From contig NZ_JAEQMU010000002.1 of the NCBI RefSeq assembly GCF_017908035.1, positions 124,001-188,000 on the forward strand: a stretch of DNA of 64,000 nucleotides. Direction: 5' to 3'. This document shows positions 23,836 to 30,954 of the stretch, piece after piece. This DNA is from Sphingobacterium tabacisoli. Lineage in GTDB: Bacteria > Bacteroidota > Bacteroidia > Sphingobacteriales > Sphingobacteriaceae. The number at the start of each line of letters is the position of its first letter. The first letter of the stretch is position 1. The notes under the pieces are model-generated. The model did no database searches, was not told the origin of the DNA, and saw only the letters and a list, made by a program, of their open reading frames with translations. Both the position numbers and the translations under genes were made by a program.

Positions 23836-24041
23836 TTTATTTTGAAATAACGTTTTAGCAACTATTTAATCTTGCTCTGATGAGGGGGTGAAATCGTCTT
23901 AAAAATAGCTTAAAAGGCAAACTATTTGGCCATAAGCATTGTTGTAAGCAAAGAGAAGGTATTGGAAAATTGGTTGAAAACAAAATTGGAGACAGACAAA
24001 GTAAAGGTCGCACGAATCAGTAAATAAGGAACCATAAACTG
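23836..24041. other. Intergenic stretch with nothing recognised
   Basis: About 200 bases between the small RNA promoter and the palindromic terminator. No promoter with both boxes, repeat or ORF worth calling was seen. Confidence 0.5.
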
Positions 24042-24079
24042 AAAAAGGGGATTTTCTATGCATAGAAAATCCCCTTTTT
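24042..24079. terminator. Perfect 38-bp palindrome, bidirectional terminator
   Basis: AAAAAGGGGATTTTCTATG joined to its exact reverse complement without a spacer. Each strand ends in TTTTT after a GC block, so it can stop transcription both ways. It lies 20 bases after the nhaA stop codon. Confidence 0.8.
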
Positions 24080-24098
24080 GGACTGTAAATATTCTGTC

Positions 24099-25271
24099 TT
24101 AATTGGAGTAAGTTTTATTGGAACGTAGTGCCATATACCCCACAATCCCTGCCAAAAGCGAAGTAATTAGAATGGATAGTTTTGCTTCTGATACATGGAG
24201 CGGATTGCCGAAAGAAAGAATGGCGATAAATATAGACATGGTAAAACCAATACCTGCCAAGAGTCCTACACCCAGTATATGGCGCCAGCTACTGCCCTCG
24301 GGTAGGCTGCTTATTTTTAATTTGGTACAAAGATAAGAGGTCAATAGGATACCGAAGGGTTTGCCTAATAAAAGTCCCAATGAAATGCCTAGTCCCAAAG
24401 AAGAGGTGAGCCCTGCGACCATCTCGCTTTCGAGGGTGATGTTGGTATTGGCAAAGGCAAATAGAGGGATAATCAAAAAGTTGACAGGCTTTGTCAGCGC
24501 ATGCTCCAGGCGTTCTAATGGAGACTCTACGTCAGTATCATTTGTAGGAATAGTCATCGCTACTAATACCCCTGCAATCGTCGCGTGTATACCTGAATGA
24601 TGCACAAAGTACCAAATAAATATGCCCGGGATAAGGTATAGGTAGGGATTGAGGATATTCATCCTGTTCATGACAATCAGTACAACCAGGCCTATACCTG
24701 CATATAGTAGGTAGGTCATTTCGATCCCCGATGAGTAGAAAAATGCAATAACAAGAATCGCTATGAGGTCGTCGACAATGGCGAGAGCCGCAAGGAAAAT
24801 CTTAAGGCTACTCGGTATACGATTGCCCAATAAGCTGATGACTGCCAGGGCAAAAGCGATATCTGTCGCCATCGGTATACCCCAACCTGATGCGGTCTCC
24901 TGTCCGGCATTAAAGCTAAGATAAATAAGTGCAGGTACAATCGCACCGCCTATCGCACATAAGATGGGAAGGGATGCTTTTTGTGGTGAGGATAATTCTC
25001 CTTCTACAATCTCCCGTTTGATCTCTAAACCTACCAAAAGAAAGAAAATAGCCATTAAGCCATCGTTGATCCAAAGCAAAACGGGGTAACGTAAATGGAT
25101 ACTGTCGTTTTCAAACCCAAGGGGATGGTCTAGGATATGTTGCAAAGGGACCGCAAAATCGGTGTTTGCCAAGACCATGGATAAGATAACACAGATAAAT
25201 AAGAGAATTCCTCCTGCATTACTTGATTGGAAAAAGTCCTTGAAAACGTTTAAATTGATAAGTTTTGTCAT
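24099..25271 (-). CDS. nhaA: Na+/H+ antiporter NhaA
   Basis: 390 residues, about 11-12 membrane segments. It exports Na+ in exchange for protons across the inner membrane. The ion-binding pair is in LAALAIVDDLIAILVIAFFY (two adjacent aspartates), and the unwound TM4 in GWGIPMATDIAFALAVISLL (T-D). LVGLEIKREIVEGELSSPQ and GIHATIAGVLVAMTIP are other family signatures. Full family length. Single gene with a leader of up to 290 bases upstream and a perfect palindromic terminator downstream. No known ion riboswitch was recognised in the leader. Confidence 0.95.
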   Translation of the reverse strand: MTKLINLNVFKDFFQSSNAGGILLFICVILSMVLANTDFAVPLQHILDHPLGFENDSIHLRYPVLLWINDGLMAIFFLLVGLEIKREIVEGELSSPQKASLPILCAIGGAIVPALIYLSFNAGQETASGWGIPMATDIAFALAVISLLGNRIPSSLKIFLAALAIVDDLIAILVIAFFYSSGIEMTYLLYAGIGLVVLIVMNRMNILNPYLYLIPGIFIWYFVHHSGIHATIAGVLVAMTIPTNDTDVESPLERLEHALTKPVNFLIIPLFAFANTNITLESEMVAGLTSSLGLGISLGLLLGKPFGILLTSYLCTKLKISSLPEGSSWRHILGVGLLAGIGFTMSIFIAILSFGNPLHVSEAKLSILITSLLAGIVGYMALRSNKTYSN

Positions 25272-25564
25272 CGCTTACTATAAAGTTAAAATATGAATCC
25301 CTTGCGGGGCTTTTAAATTATGTGTGGCAATGGCATATTTTTATACACGTATCTAATCTACACTTTAAAATAGCCGTTGAAAAACGCTATCCATTTTTTA
25401 AGAAGGCCGATGCCGTCTCGGATACGACAAGACGATAAAGAGTCCTGCATTGGAGGATAAGCTCCGCTAAAATAGGGAAAAGGGAAAGGCAGGTATCGAA
25501 TTATTGCATAGATTATATCTATTGATTGCTCTGTGTGTTATAATATGTTTTGTTTTTTGTGGTT

Positions 25565-26146
25565 TTAACTATGCTTAGAGGTAGTTAATAGGCGCTGCGC
25601 AGCGTCTGAAGCAACCAGCAGACCGGCTGTCAGCATGATGATGTCTTTGAGGACTAATCGGCCTGCGCCAGATAGATAAGGAAACCCATATTGAGGGCTA
25701 GGAAAGTCTCCACCAAGGTTGGGAACATACACTTCGGGAGTGGTAATCAAAAAGGATAAGGTAACCAAGGACATGCCGAAGGTCAGTAGACCACCGATAA
25801 GCCCCAGTTTTGCAGACCAGATTCCGGCAAGGGTGAGTATTCCGATGATAACAATGACAGTACCTAACCCATAAGAAAATACATAGGTGCCATTGGACTC
25901 GTGCCAACTGATATTTTTGGCTACGGTCTTGCCTTCTGGATTCTTGTAGTCCTGATATTCGGGAGAGGGATGGGTATAAAAGAAACTCATAAATGGACTG
26001 TTCGCTACAAATGGTACGATACCATCGGCTTCATATTGAAATGCTTTGAGTCCACCGATCCAGGCCATCACGATAAAAATACTGATACGGATTAGGTGAA
26101 TAAAATAAGTCTGTGATTTTGCTAAATGCTGTAAAAGAGTATGCAT
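25565..26146 (-). CDS. DUF417 membrane protein (YkgB/RclC-like)
   Basis: 193 residues with four predicted membrane segments (about 17-37, 87-108, 115-136, 163-182). Family hallmarks are MAWIGGLKAFQYEADGIVPF, VANSPFMSFFY and SGAGRLVLKDIIML. E. coli RclC, a member, is induced by reactive chlorine, but the biochemical role is not known. The AraC regulator gene lies 80 bases upstream on the same strand, and a -7 box without a -33 box sits between them, which fits activation by that regulator. Confidence 0.87.
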   Translation of the reverse strand: MHTLLQHLAKSQTYFIHLIRISIFIVMAWIGGLKAFQYEADGIVPFVANSPFMSFFYTHPSPEYQDYKNPEGKTVAKNISWHESNGTYVFSYGLGTVIVIIGILTLAGIWSAKLGLIGGLLTFGMSLVTLSFLITTPEVYVPNLGGDFPSPQYGFPYLSGAGRLVLKDIIMLTAGLLVASDAAQRLLTTSKHS

Positions 26147-26170
26147 GTCCGTTTGAATAGTTGTTCTCTA

Positions 26171-26178
26171 CAAAGGTA
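26171..26178 (-). promoter_or_regulatory. Candidate -7 box for the DUF417 gene
   Basis: TACCTTTG on the minus strand, perfect, 25 bases before the ATG. No -33 box at normal spacing, as expected of an activator-dependent promoter. Confidence 0.45.
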
Positions 26179-26226
26179 AAAGAGAGCAAGATGTGAGGGA
26201 ATGGACAAAAACGGTTATGACATAGA

Positions 26227-27069
26227 TTATTTTGCCACGATGGATATGCCGACTTGTTCGCGGTACTGAGATGGCGATACACCTACATTTTTTTTGAAGT
26301 ACCGGCTAAAATAGTGTTCGTCGTTAAAATGAAGATCATCCGCGATCTCTTTGATCGATAGATGGGTGAGATGTAGTAGTTTTTTTGCCTCCAAGGTCAT
26401 GCGCTCTTGGATCAGGGTCGAGGGAGATTTGCCCAATTGTAATTTTATTTTTTTACTGAAGCGGTCGGTACTCAATCCTGCATGGTCAGCGTAGTACAGA
26501 ACGCTCTTCTGTAAGCGGAATACCCGTTCGAGTTCCTGTTGAAATTGATATCCTACGGTATTGTCCTGCAACGATAAAGGAACAAAATCTTTCATGATCT
26601 GTTTCTTTTCCTTGCTGCAGAGTGCGAGTATAAGCTGTAAGTAGGCTTTGATGATGGCATCTGAATGATGGGGGATTTCGTCCTGTATTTTCTGATAGAT
26701 GTTTTCTATTTCATTAAAAAGAGCAGGGGGGACCGTAACATAAGGTTGTACATAGATGTTATTGAAGAGTATGCCGTTGCAGGCCACTTCTTTTTTATGG
26801 TATTCGATGCAATAATAGTCACCGTGAAAGGAAAGCTGTCTAAATGTTGTTTCTGTGCTGGTACTAGTGCTGAGGTGTTGATAAGGAGAGAGGAAGAGGA
26901 TAGAATAAGATGGAATAGTGTGCTCGGCCAAATCGATCCGTAGGGGAGCGGTCTTATCTAATAATAGAATCTGATACAAGGCAATCTGATAATCATCTCG
27001 TAGGTTCTCCGAATGTAGAACCTGTACGGCTATTGTTTTTTGTTGCGGATTTATAGCTTGCTGTGACAT
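26227..27069 (-). CDS. AraC-family transcriptional regulator
   Basis: 280 residues. The N-terminal about 165 residues form a cupin-like sensor region with no clear ligand motif. The C-terminal about 100 residues carry two helix-turn-helix units: HAGLSTDRFSKKIKLQLGKS and the signature IKEIADDLHFNDEHYFSRYF, followed by KKNVGVSPSQYREQ. It most likely activates the adjacent DUF417 gene. The inducing signal is unknown; oxidants or chlorine species are suggested only by the DUF417 link. The frame is intact and starts with ATG. Confidence 0.88.
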   Translation of the reverse strand: MSQQAINPQQKTIAVQVLHSENLRDDYQIALYQILLLDKTAPLRIDLAEHTIPSYSILFLSPYQHLSTSTSTETTFRQLSFHGDYYCIEYHKKEVACNGILFNNIYVQPYVTVPPALFNEIENIYQKIQDEIPHHSDAIIKAYLQLILALCSKEKKQIMKDFVPLSLQDNTVGYQFQQELERVFRLQKSVLYYADHAGLSTDRFSKKIKLQLGKSPSTLIQERMTLEAKKLLHLTHLSIKEIADDLHFNDEHYFSRYFKKNVGVSPSQYREQVGISIVAK

Positions 27070-27178
27070 GAAGAGATTCTGTTATAAAGCTGAAAAATAA
27101 GAATAATCCTGGAATATCGCACCGTGTTTATAGTGGATGCCTATCGATAGTTGGATTGTATTGTGCTATGGAGATTCG

Positions 27179-27760
27179 CTACTTGAGATAGGGCGTGAAG
27201 ATAGAAAGTACATCTTGCCTATAAACCGCCAATGCTTCGTCTCCACGGAGTTGCTCTCTAAGTTCGTTGGACGAAATCCAAAAATCCGAAATCAGGAACA
27301 GATGACGTAAGATGCCCTTTTGTACCGCAGGAGGGATGTCGGCACGAAATACACCATCATCAACCATATCGGTAAACATCCTTAAAAACTCCTGCTCCCG
27401 TCGGGCTACCAGGTTTTGGTAACTCGCCCGTATACTGGGAATCCAACTGCCAAGCTCAACAAAATTTATAAATATGAAGCGATACTGTTCTATGAGGCGA
27501 AAAGAAGAGTCGATGCACTGCTTTAGGTCTTCCATGTTCAATGCTGTATGGATAGCCATATCTTGGACAATCTGGTCGTAAGCTACGACCAATTGCTCGA
27601 ATAAAGCAAGGATGATATCTTCAGTATGTTTGAAATGATAATGCAGGTTGCCTGCACTGATTCCCATGACGGCCGCAATATGGCGGGTTGTCACACTCCG
27701 GATACCCTCTTGGTTGTAAAGCGCCAAGGCTGCCTGTAAAATTTTATCTTTCGTATTCAT
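27179..27760 (-). CDS. TetR/AcrR-family regulator
   Basis: 193 residues. The N-terminal helix-turn-helix (about 1-50) is typical: DKILQAALALYNQEGIRSVT, then HIAAVMGISAGNLHYHFKHT. The C-terminal ligand domain is helical and poorly conserved, as usual. A perfect 20-bp palindrome 9 bases upstream of its ATG overlaps the -7 box for this gene (TAAATTTG, 27772-27765 minus strand) and the -33 area of the divergent small-protein promoter, so it probably represses both. The ligand is unknown. Confidence 0.9.
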   Translation of the reverse strand: MNTKDKILQAALALYNQEGIRSVTTRHIAAVMGISAGNLHYHFKHTEDIILALFEQLVVAYDQIVQDMAIHTALNMEDLKQCIDSSFRLIEQYRFIFINFVELGSWIPSIRASYQNLVARREQEFLRMFTDMVDDGVFRADIPPAVQKGILRHLFLISDFWISSNELREQLRGDEALAVYRQDVLSIFTPYLK

Positions 27761-27768
27761 TATTCAAA

Positions 27769-27788
27769 TTTAGAACAATTGTTCTAAA
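27769..27788. promoter_or_regulatory. Perfect 20-bp palindrome, TetR operator
   Basis: TTTAGAACAA joined to TTGTTCTAAA. It is centred between two divergent promoters and overlaps parts of both. The size and position are those of a TetR-family operator. Confidence 0.75.
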
Positions 27789-27811
27789 ATATAAAACTTT
27801 ATTTATCTTTG
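27779..27811 (+). promoter_or_regulatory. Promoter of the small-membrane-protein pair
   Basis: TTG (27779-27781), 22-base spacer, TATCTTTG (27804-27811). The spacer is one or two bases long. The -33 box lies inside the TetR operator. The leader is only about 13 nt. Confidence 0.65.
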
Positions 27812-27830
27812 TAGAAATAAATGTAAAGCT

Positions 27831-28016
27831 ATGAGTGGTAAAAAAGAAGGCTTGATTAAGTCAACTTACCAGGAAATAAAACAAACGATAATGGATATCA
27901 AACCGGATGATTCTCCGACAAAAAAGTTTGGTAAGCGTTTGGGATTTGTAATGTTTATGACGTTAATGGTATGCGGAGCTATCGCTATGTTGATCGCCAT
28001 CTCTTTTGCACATTAG
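27831..28016 (+). CDS. Small membrane protein, 61 residues
   Basis: I do not recognise a named family. Residues 1-34 are hydrophilic and lysine-rich (KKEGLIKSTYQEIKQTIMDI), residues 36-60 one membrane helix (FVMFMTLMVCGAIAMLIAIS). It has its own promoter under the TetR operator. Its TAG stop overlaps by one base the GTG start of the next membrane protein (TAGTG), so the two are translationally coupled and probably work together. Confidence 0.75.
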   Translation: MSGKKEGLIKSTYQEIKQTIMDIKPDDSPTKKFGKRLGFVMFMTLMVCGAIAMLIAISFAH

Positions 28017-28384
28017 TGCGGGAGCTGGCCGACCCACTTTATATTTTCTATTGGGGGTGTTGGTTTTTAATTCGGTTCTCAAGGCAGGCGGGAACTCCTA
28101 TTCCCTTGGTCAATGGCTGGTTGACTGATTTTGTTTTTGTTCCTGTGGTTGTACATTTTGCATTGGTGCTGGGCTGTACCGTTTTCAATCAGGGTAGACC
28201 CTTTGCATTTCCTTTGTTCCATATTCTTTTTTACGCTTTGTTGACCTCAATTGTGTTTGAGGGTATAATGCCGCATCTTACAGATTACAATACGGCCGAT
28301 TGGGGTGATGTACTCGCTTATTTTGCGGGAGGGCTATTCTATTACTTTGTGCACCAACGTTGGTATGTACAGCGAAATCTTTAA
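28016..28384 (+). CDS. Four-helix membrane protein of unknown function
   Basis: 122 residues from the GTG at 28016 (MRELADPLYIFYWGCWFLIRF). The frame is open further upstream only inside the previous gene. About four membrane segments. PLVNGWLTDFVFVPVVVHFALV and TADWGDVLAYFAGGLFYYF resemble a small Bacteroidetes family often labelled magnesium-citrate secondary transporter; that label has little support and I would not rely on it. The conserved Asp/Asn in the first loop and TADxxDVxAY motif may mark a functional site. Coupled to the 61-residue protein and under TetR control. Confidence 0.7.
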   Translation: MRELADPLYIFYWGCWFLIRFSRQAGTPIPLVNGWLTDFVFVPVVVHFALVLGCTVFNQGRPFAFPLFHILFYALLTSIVFEGIMPHLTDYNTADWGDVLAYFAGGLFYYFVHQRWYVQRNL

Positions 28385-28392
28385 GTGGCTTA

Positions 28393-28423
28393 TTGTTGGA
28401 GTAATGGGAATTTTATAGCTTCG
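28393..28423 (+). promoter_or_regulatory. Candidate promoter of the NtrC-type regulator
   Basis: TTG (28393-28395), 20-base spacer, TAGCTTCG (28416-28423), one mismatch from TAnnTTTG. It gives a leader of about 20 nt. Confidence 0.5.
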
Positions 28424-28448
28424 TGTATATACAACTAAAACAAACAAG

Positions 28449-29783
28449 GTGAATAGGGTACTGATAATCGATGATGAAGATAAGTTAAGGCAATTGATGG
28501 CTAAGATCATCGGTCTCGAAGGCTTTGAGGTCTTTCAGGCAGATGATATCAAAACAGGATTAAAACGCCTGGAATCAACAGATATTGATGTGGTGATATG
28601 CGATGTGAAACTCCCGGATGGTAGTGGTGTCGATACGGTAAAACATATCAAGGAAAAACACCCTAATGTGGAAGTTATTTTGCTAACCGCCTATGGGAAT
28701 ATCCCTGATGGTGTACAGGCTATAAAAAATGGAGCATTCGACTATATTACCAAAGGAGATGACAACAATAAGATAATACCACTGCTCTATAAAGCATACG
28801 ACAAGGCTTCTCTTGCCAAGAAAGTCCATCAGTTGGAAAATAGATTGGGCAAGAAATATGCTTTCGATAGTATTGTGGGACGGTCTAAAATCCTACAACA
28901 GACGATTGAGCTGGCAAAAAAAGTTGCAACAACGGATACGACAGTGTTGCTGACTGGAGAGACGGGGACAGGTAAAGAAGTCTTTGCACAATCTATACAT
29001 CAGGAGAGTAACCGTTCTAAATTTAGTTTTGTAGCGATCAACTGTTCTGCATTCAGTAAGGAACTATTGGAAAATGAGCTTTTTGGACATCGGGCAGGAG
29101 CATTTACAGGAGCGAATAAGGATCAGAAGGGATTGTTTGAAGAAGCCCATCGCGGTACTATTTTCCTTGATGAAATAGGGGAGATGGCACTCGAATTACA
29201 GGCCAAAATACTACGGGTATTGGAAACCGGAGAGTTTTTGAAAGTTGGAGATTCGAAGCCGACCAAAGTGGATGTCCGCATTATCGCCGCGACCAACAGG
29301 AATCTCGAAGAGGAGATAGCGAAAGAGAGTTTTCGCAGTGACCTTTTTTATCGACTTTCTGTATTCGCTATACATCTACCGGCATTGAGAGAACGCAAGG
29401 AGGATATCAAAGAACTGGCGCTATTCTATGCCCAGGAATTTTCGCTCAAAGCTGGAAGAAAACCGCTTGCAGTGTGCCCAGAATACCTGGGTGCGTTGGA
29501 GAAAAACCAATGGAAAGGAAATATCCGGGAATTGAAGAATGTAATCGAACGTAGTGTTATTCTGGCAGATACGGATACCCTGGATATAGGGACCTTGCCG
29601 TTAGATATGCAGGGAGAGGGTACGAGGGCGTCTGCTACTTCTTCGTTGGCGCTTTCCGAAATCGAACGAATACATATTCTGAAGGTGCTGCAGCATACCG
29701 GCGGAAATAAAGCAGAAGCAGCACGCCTCCTTGAGATAGGCGTAGCGACACTGTATCGAAAAATAGACGAGTATAGCTTATAA
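28449..29783 (+). CDS. NtrC-family sigma-54-dependent response regulator, probable Kdp regulator
   Basis: 444 residues, GTG start. The receiver domain (1-120) has the acidic pocket DDED, phospho-acceptor in VVICDVKLPDGSG, and conserved Thr and Lys (LLTAYGN, DYITKGD). The AAA+ domain (about 135-370) has Walker A GETGTGKE, the sigma-54 contact loop GAFTGA, and Walker B GTIFLDEIGEM. The C-terminal Fis-type helix-turn-helix is GGNKAEAARLLEIGVATLYR. All motifs for sigma-54 activation are present. It heads the kdp locus and is the only response regulator here, so it most likely pairs with the histidine kinase at 37609 and takes the role of KdpE. A terminator separates it from the kdp operon. Confidence 0.92.
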   Translation: MNRVLIIDDEDKLRQLMAKIIGLEGFEVFQADDIKTGLKRLESTDIDVVICDVKLPDGSGVDTVKHIKEKHPNVEVILLTAYGNIPDGVQAIKNGAFDYITKGDDNNKIIPLLYKAYDKASLAKKVHQLENRLGKKYAFDSIVGRSKILQQTIELAKKVATTDTTVLLTGETGTGKEVFAQSIHQESNRSKFSFVAINCSAFSKELLENELFGHRAGAFTGANKDQKGLFEEAHRGTIFLDEIGEMALELQAKILRVLETGEFLKVGDSKPTKVDVRIIAATNRNLEEEIAKESFRSDLFYRLSVFAIHLPALRERKEDIKELALFYAQEFSLKAGRKPLAVCPEYLGALEKNQWKGNIRELKNVIERSVILADTDTLDIGTLPLDMQGEGTRASATSSLALSEIERIHILKVLQHTGGNKAEAARLLEIGVATLYRKIDEYSL

Positions 29784-29816
29784 TTCTGATTTAATAATCT
29801 ACTCATATTGAGAAAG

Positions 29817-29843
29817 AGCCTATCATTTTGATAGGCTTTTTTT
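29817..29843 (+). terminator. Terminator after the NtrC-type regulator
   Basis: AGCCTATC, 5-base loop, GATAGGCT, then seven T. It isolates the regulator gene from the kdp structural operon. Confidence 0.85.
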
Positions 29844-29911
29844 ATGCCCTTTTCTTTTTTAAATATTGTTTTTAGCTGTATGACAGTGTGTTGTGGTATT
29901 TTTGGTTGCCT

Positions 29912-29927
29912 TGGAACAACCTTTGGC
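29912..29927 (+). promoter_or_regulatory. Candidate sigma-54 promoter of the kdp operon
   Basis: TGGAAC, five bases, TTGG, compared with TGGCAC-N5-TTGC. The -12 GC is replaced by GG; a GC occurs one base later. A second imperfect match, TGGTAT-N6-TTGC at 29894-29909, overlaps upstream and has the right boxes but one extra spacer base. Both lie right after the terminator and before the first kdp-operon gene. Confidence 0.35.
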
Positions 29928-29953
29928 ATTAGGAGTAGAAAGAAATAGAAAAC

Positions 29954-30037
29954 ATGATGTCAATTATTTTATTAATCCTCGGATTTGGCTGTTTTGGACT
30001 ATTGTTCAAGGCGGTGTCTTTTTTCGAAAACATCTAA
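29954..30037 (+). CDS. 27-residue membrane peptide heading the kdp operon
   Basis: ATG ATG at 29954, stop TAA at 30035-30037. It codes for MMSIILLILGFGCFGLLFKA followed by VSFFENI: one hydrophobic helix with a short polar end, in size and shape like KdpF but without clear similarity to it. Its stop overlaps the ATG of the next gene by one base (TAATG), a coupling that favours real translation. Too short for family assignment. It may be a regulatory or assembly peptide for the Kdp complex; this is inference. Confidence 0.55.
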   Translation: MMSIILLILGFGCFGLLFKAVSFFENI

Positions 30038-30393
30038 TGCTTGTAATGCTGAACATGGAAACGAAAATCAAAAGCACATTACAACAATGGATTCCAGGAA
30101 TCCAAAATAGTGCAACGGTAGCATCCGACTATGAGCTTTTGCGGCAGATAGCCTGTTCCTGCGTCGATAGAATCCATCATGGGAGCGATGAAGACCTGAT
30201 ATGGGTGCAGGATGTGGCCAAAGTTATCAATCTGCTCTATCAGGGAGGTAATAGGTATACTAAAAATGCGATTGAGAATGAGTTCCTCTGTGAGCTCGTG
30301 CAGGAAGAATGTCCAGCAAGCCTCAAACAGCATATGAACCTGCTGCCTAAAGAGCTCCGAAAAGAATACCTGAAAGTTATTTTAGAAAACTAA
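30037..30393 (+). CDS. Small soluble protein A of the kdp operon (unknown function)
   Basis: 118 residues from the ATG at 30037; ATGs at 30046 and 30055 are also possible and the last would leave METKIKSTLQQWIPGIQ as the N-terminus. The open frame continues upstream to 29893, but that part overlaps the 27-residue peptide and the candidate promoter. No signal peptide or membrane helix; mostly helical. GGNRYTKNAIENEFLCEL and LLPKELRKEYLKVIL correspond to GNRYVRYLIENLVVRSF and IPRRLQHVYQRQT in the next gene, so the two are diverged paralogues. I do not recognise the family with certainty. Five bases separate the genes. Confidence 0.72.
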   Translation: MLVMLNMETKIKSTLQQWIPGIQNSATVASDYELLRQIACSCVDRIHHGSDEDLIWVQDVAKVINLLYQGGNRYTKNAIENEFLCELVQEECPASLKQHMNLLPKELRKEYLKVILEN

Positions 30394-30398
30394 CGAAC

Positions 30399-30782
30399 AT
30401 GAAGAAGGTCAACGAAGAAAATATTGCAGACTACCTAGCAGACGACTGTAAGGAGATTGAAGAGCAGATCGTACAGCTATCGCGAAAGCGGAATATTGCT
30501 GGTGTATTACAGGCTGTAGTCAATTTTTTAAGAACGCTATTGCATGGTAACCGATTGAGCGATGTGTCTGCCCACCTTCAGTTTCTGGCCAGATTGCACC
30601 GTAGTGGAAATCGATATGTACGTTATCTGATTGAGAATCTTGTGGTGCGTTCATTTGAAGGACTCAAAAGGCAGTGTGGACAAGGACAATGGGATATCCT
30701 CTACGCAGGAATTCCGAGACGTTTGCAGCATGTTTACCAAAGGCAGACCGCCGAAAATTTAATCCAAAAATCAAAACTATGA
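30399..30782 (+). CDS. Small soluble protein B of the kdp operon (unknown function)
   Basis: 127 residues, helical, basic C-terminus, no membrane segment. Related to the preceding protein through the central motif GNRYxxxxIEN and the C-terminal P-x-x-L-x-x-x-Y stretch. The opening NEENIADYLADDCKEIEEQIV is acidic. Its TGA stop overlaps the ATG of kdpF (ATGA), so translation is coupled to the potassium pump. Such tight linkage points to a role in expression, assembly or control of KdpFABC; direct evidence is absent. Confidence 0.72.
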   Translation: MKKVNEENIADYLADDCKEIEEQIVQLSRKRNIAGVLQAVVNFLRTLLHGNRLSDVSAHLQFLARLHRSGNRYVRYLIENLVVRSFEGLKRQCGQGQWDILYAGIPRRLQHVYQRQTAENLIQKSKL

Positions 30783-30856
30783 CCCTACTATTTATTCTTG
30801 CCATAGCAGTGTTTGCCTATATCGCTTATGTACTGCTCAACCCGGAGAAATTCTAA
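30779..30856 (+). CDS. kdpF: KdpF, small stabilising subunit of the K+ pump
   Basis: 25 residues: MTLLFILAIAVFAYIAYVLL then NPEKF. The single helix ending in L-x-P-E-K-F is the KdpF hallmark. It sits against KdpA and KdpB in the membrane and stabilises the complex. Its ATG overlaps the stop of the previous gene. kdpA starts 98 bases later; no separate promoter was recognised in that gap. Confidence 0.88.
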   Translation: MTLLFILAIAVFAYIAYVLLNPEKF

Positions 30857-30954
30857 TTAAATAACGCTCATAGCACATAATCCGTAAGGGGATAGGTCAG
30901 AGAGCATAATAAAAAAACGATACGCATTGCAGCGGATCACGAAACGATTTATAT

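Noticed and set aside
24118-24600. Plus-strand frames opposite nhaA
   Set aside because: nhaA is complete and has all ion-binding motifs; the opposite frames are short and unsupported.
25272-25564. Possible ion riboswitch in the nhaA leader
   Set aside because: Only a 5-bp CGTCT/AGACG hairpin and AT-rich sequence were seen; no match to the known nhaA-I, nhaA-II or DUF1646 motifs could be recognised.
29893-30036. Upstream extension of kdp-operon gene A
   Set aside because: It overlaps the candidate promoter and the 27-residue peptide, and ATG at 30037 fits the coupled TAATG arrangement.
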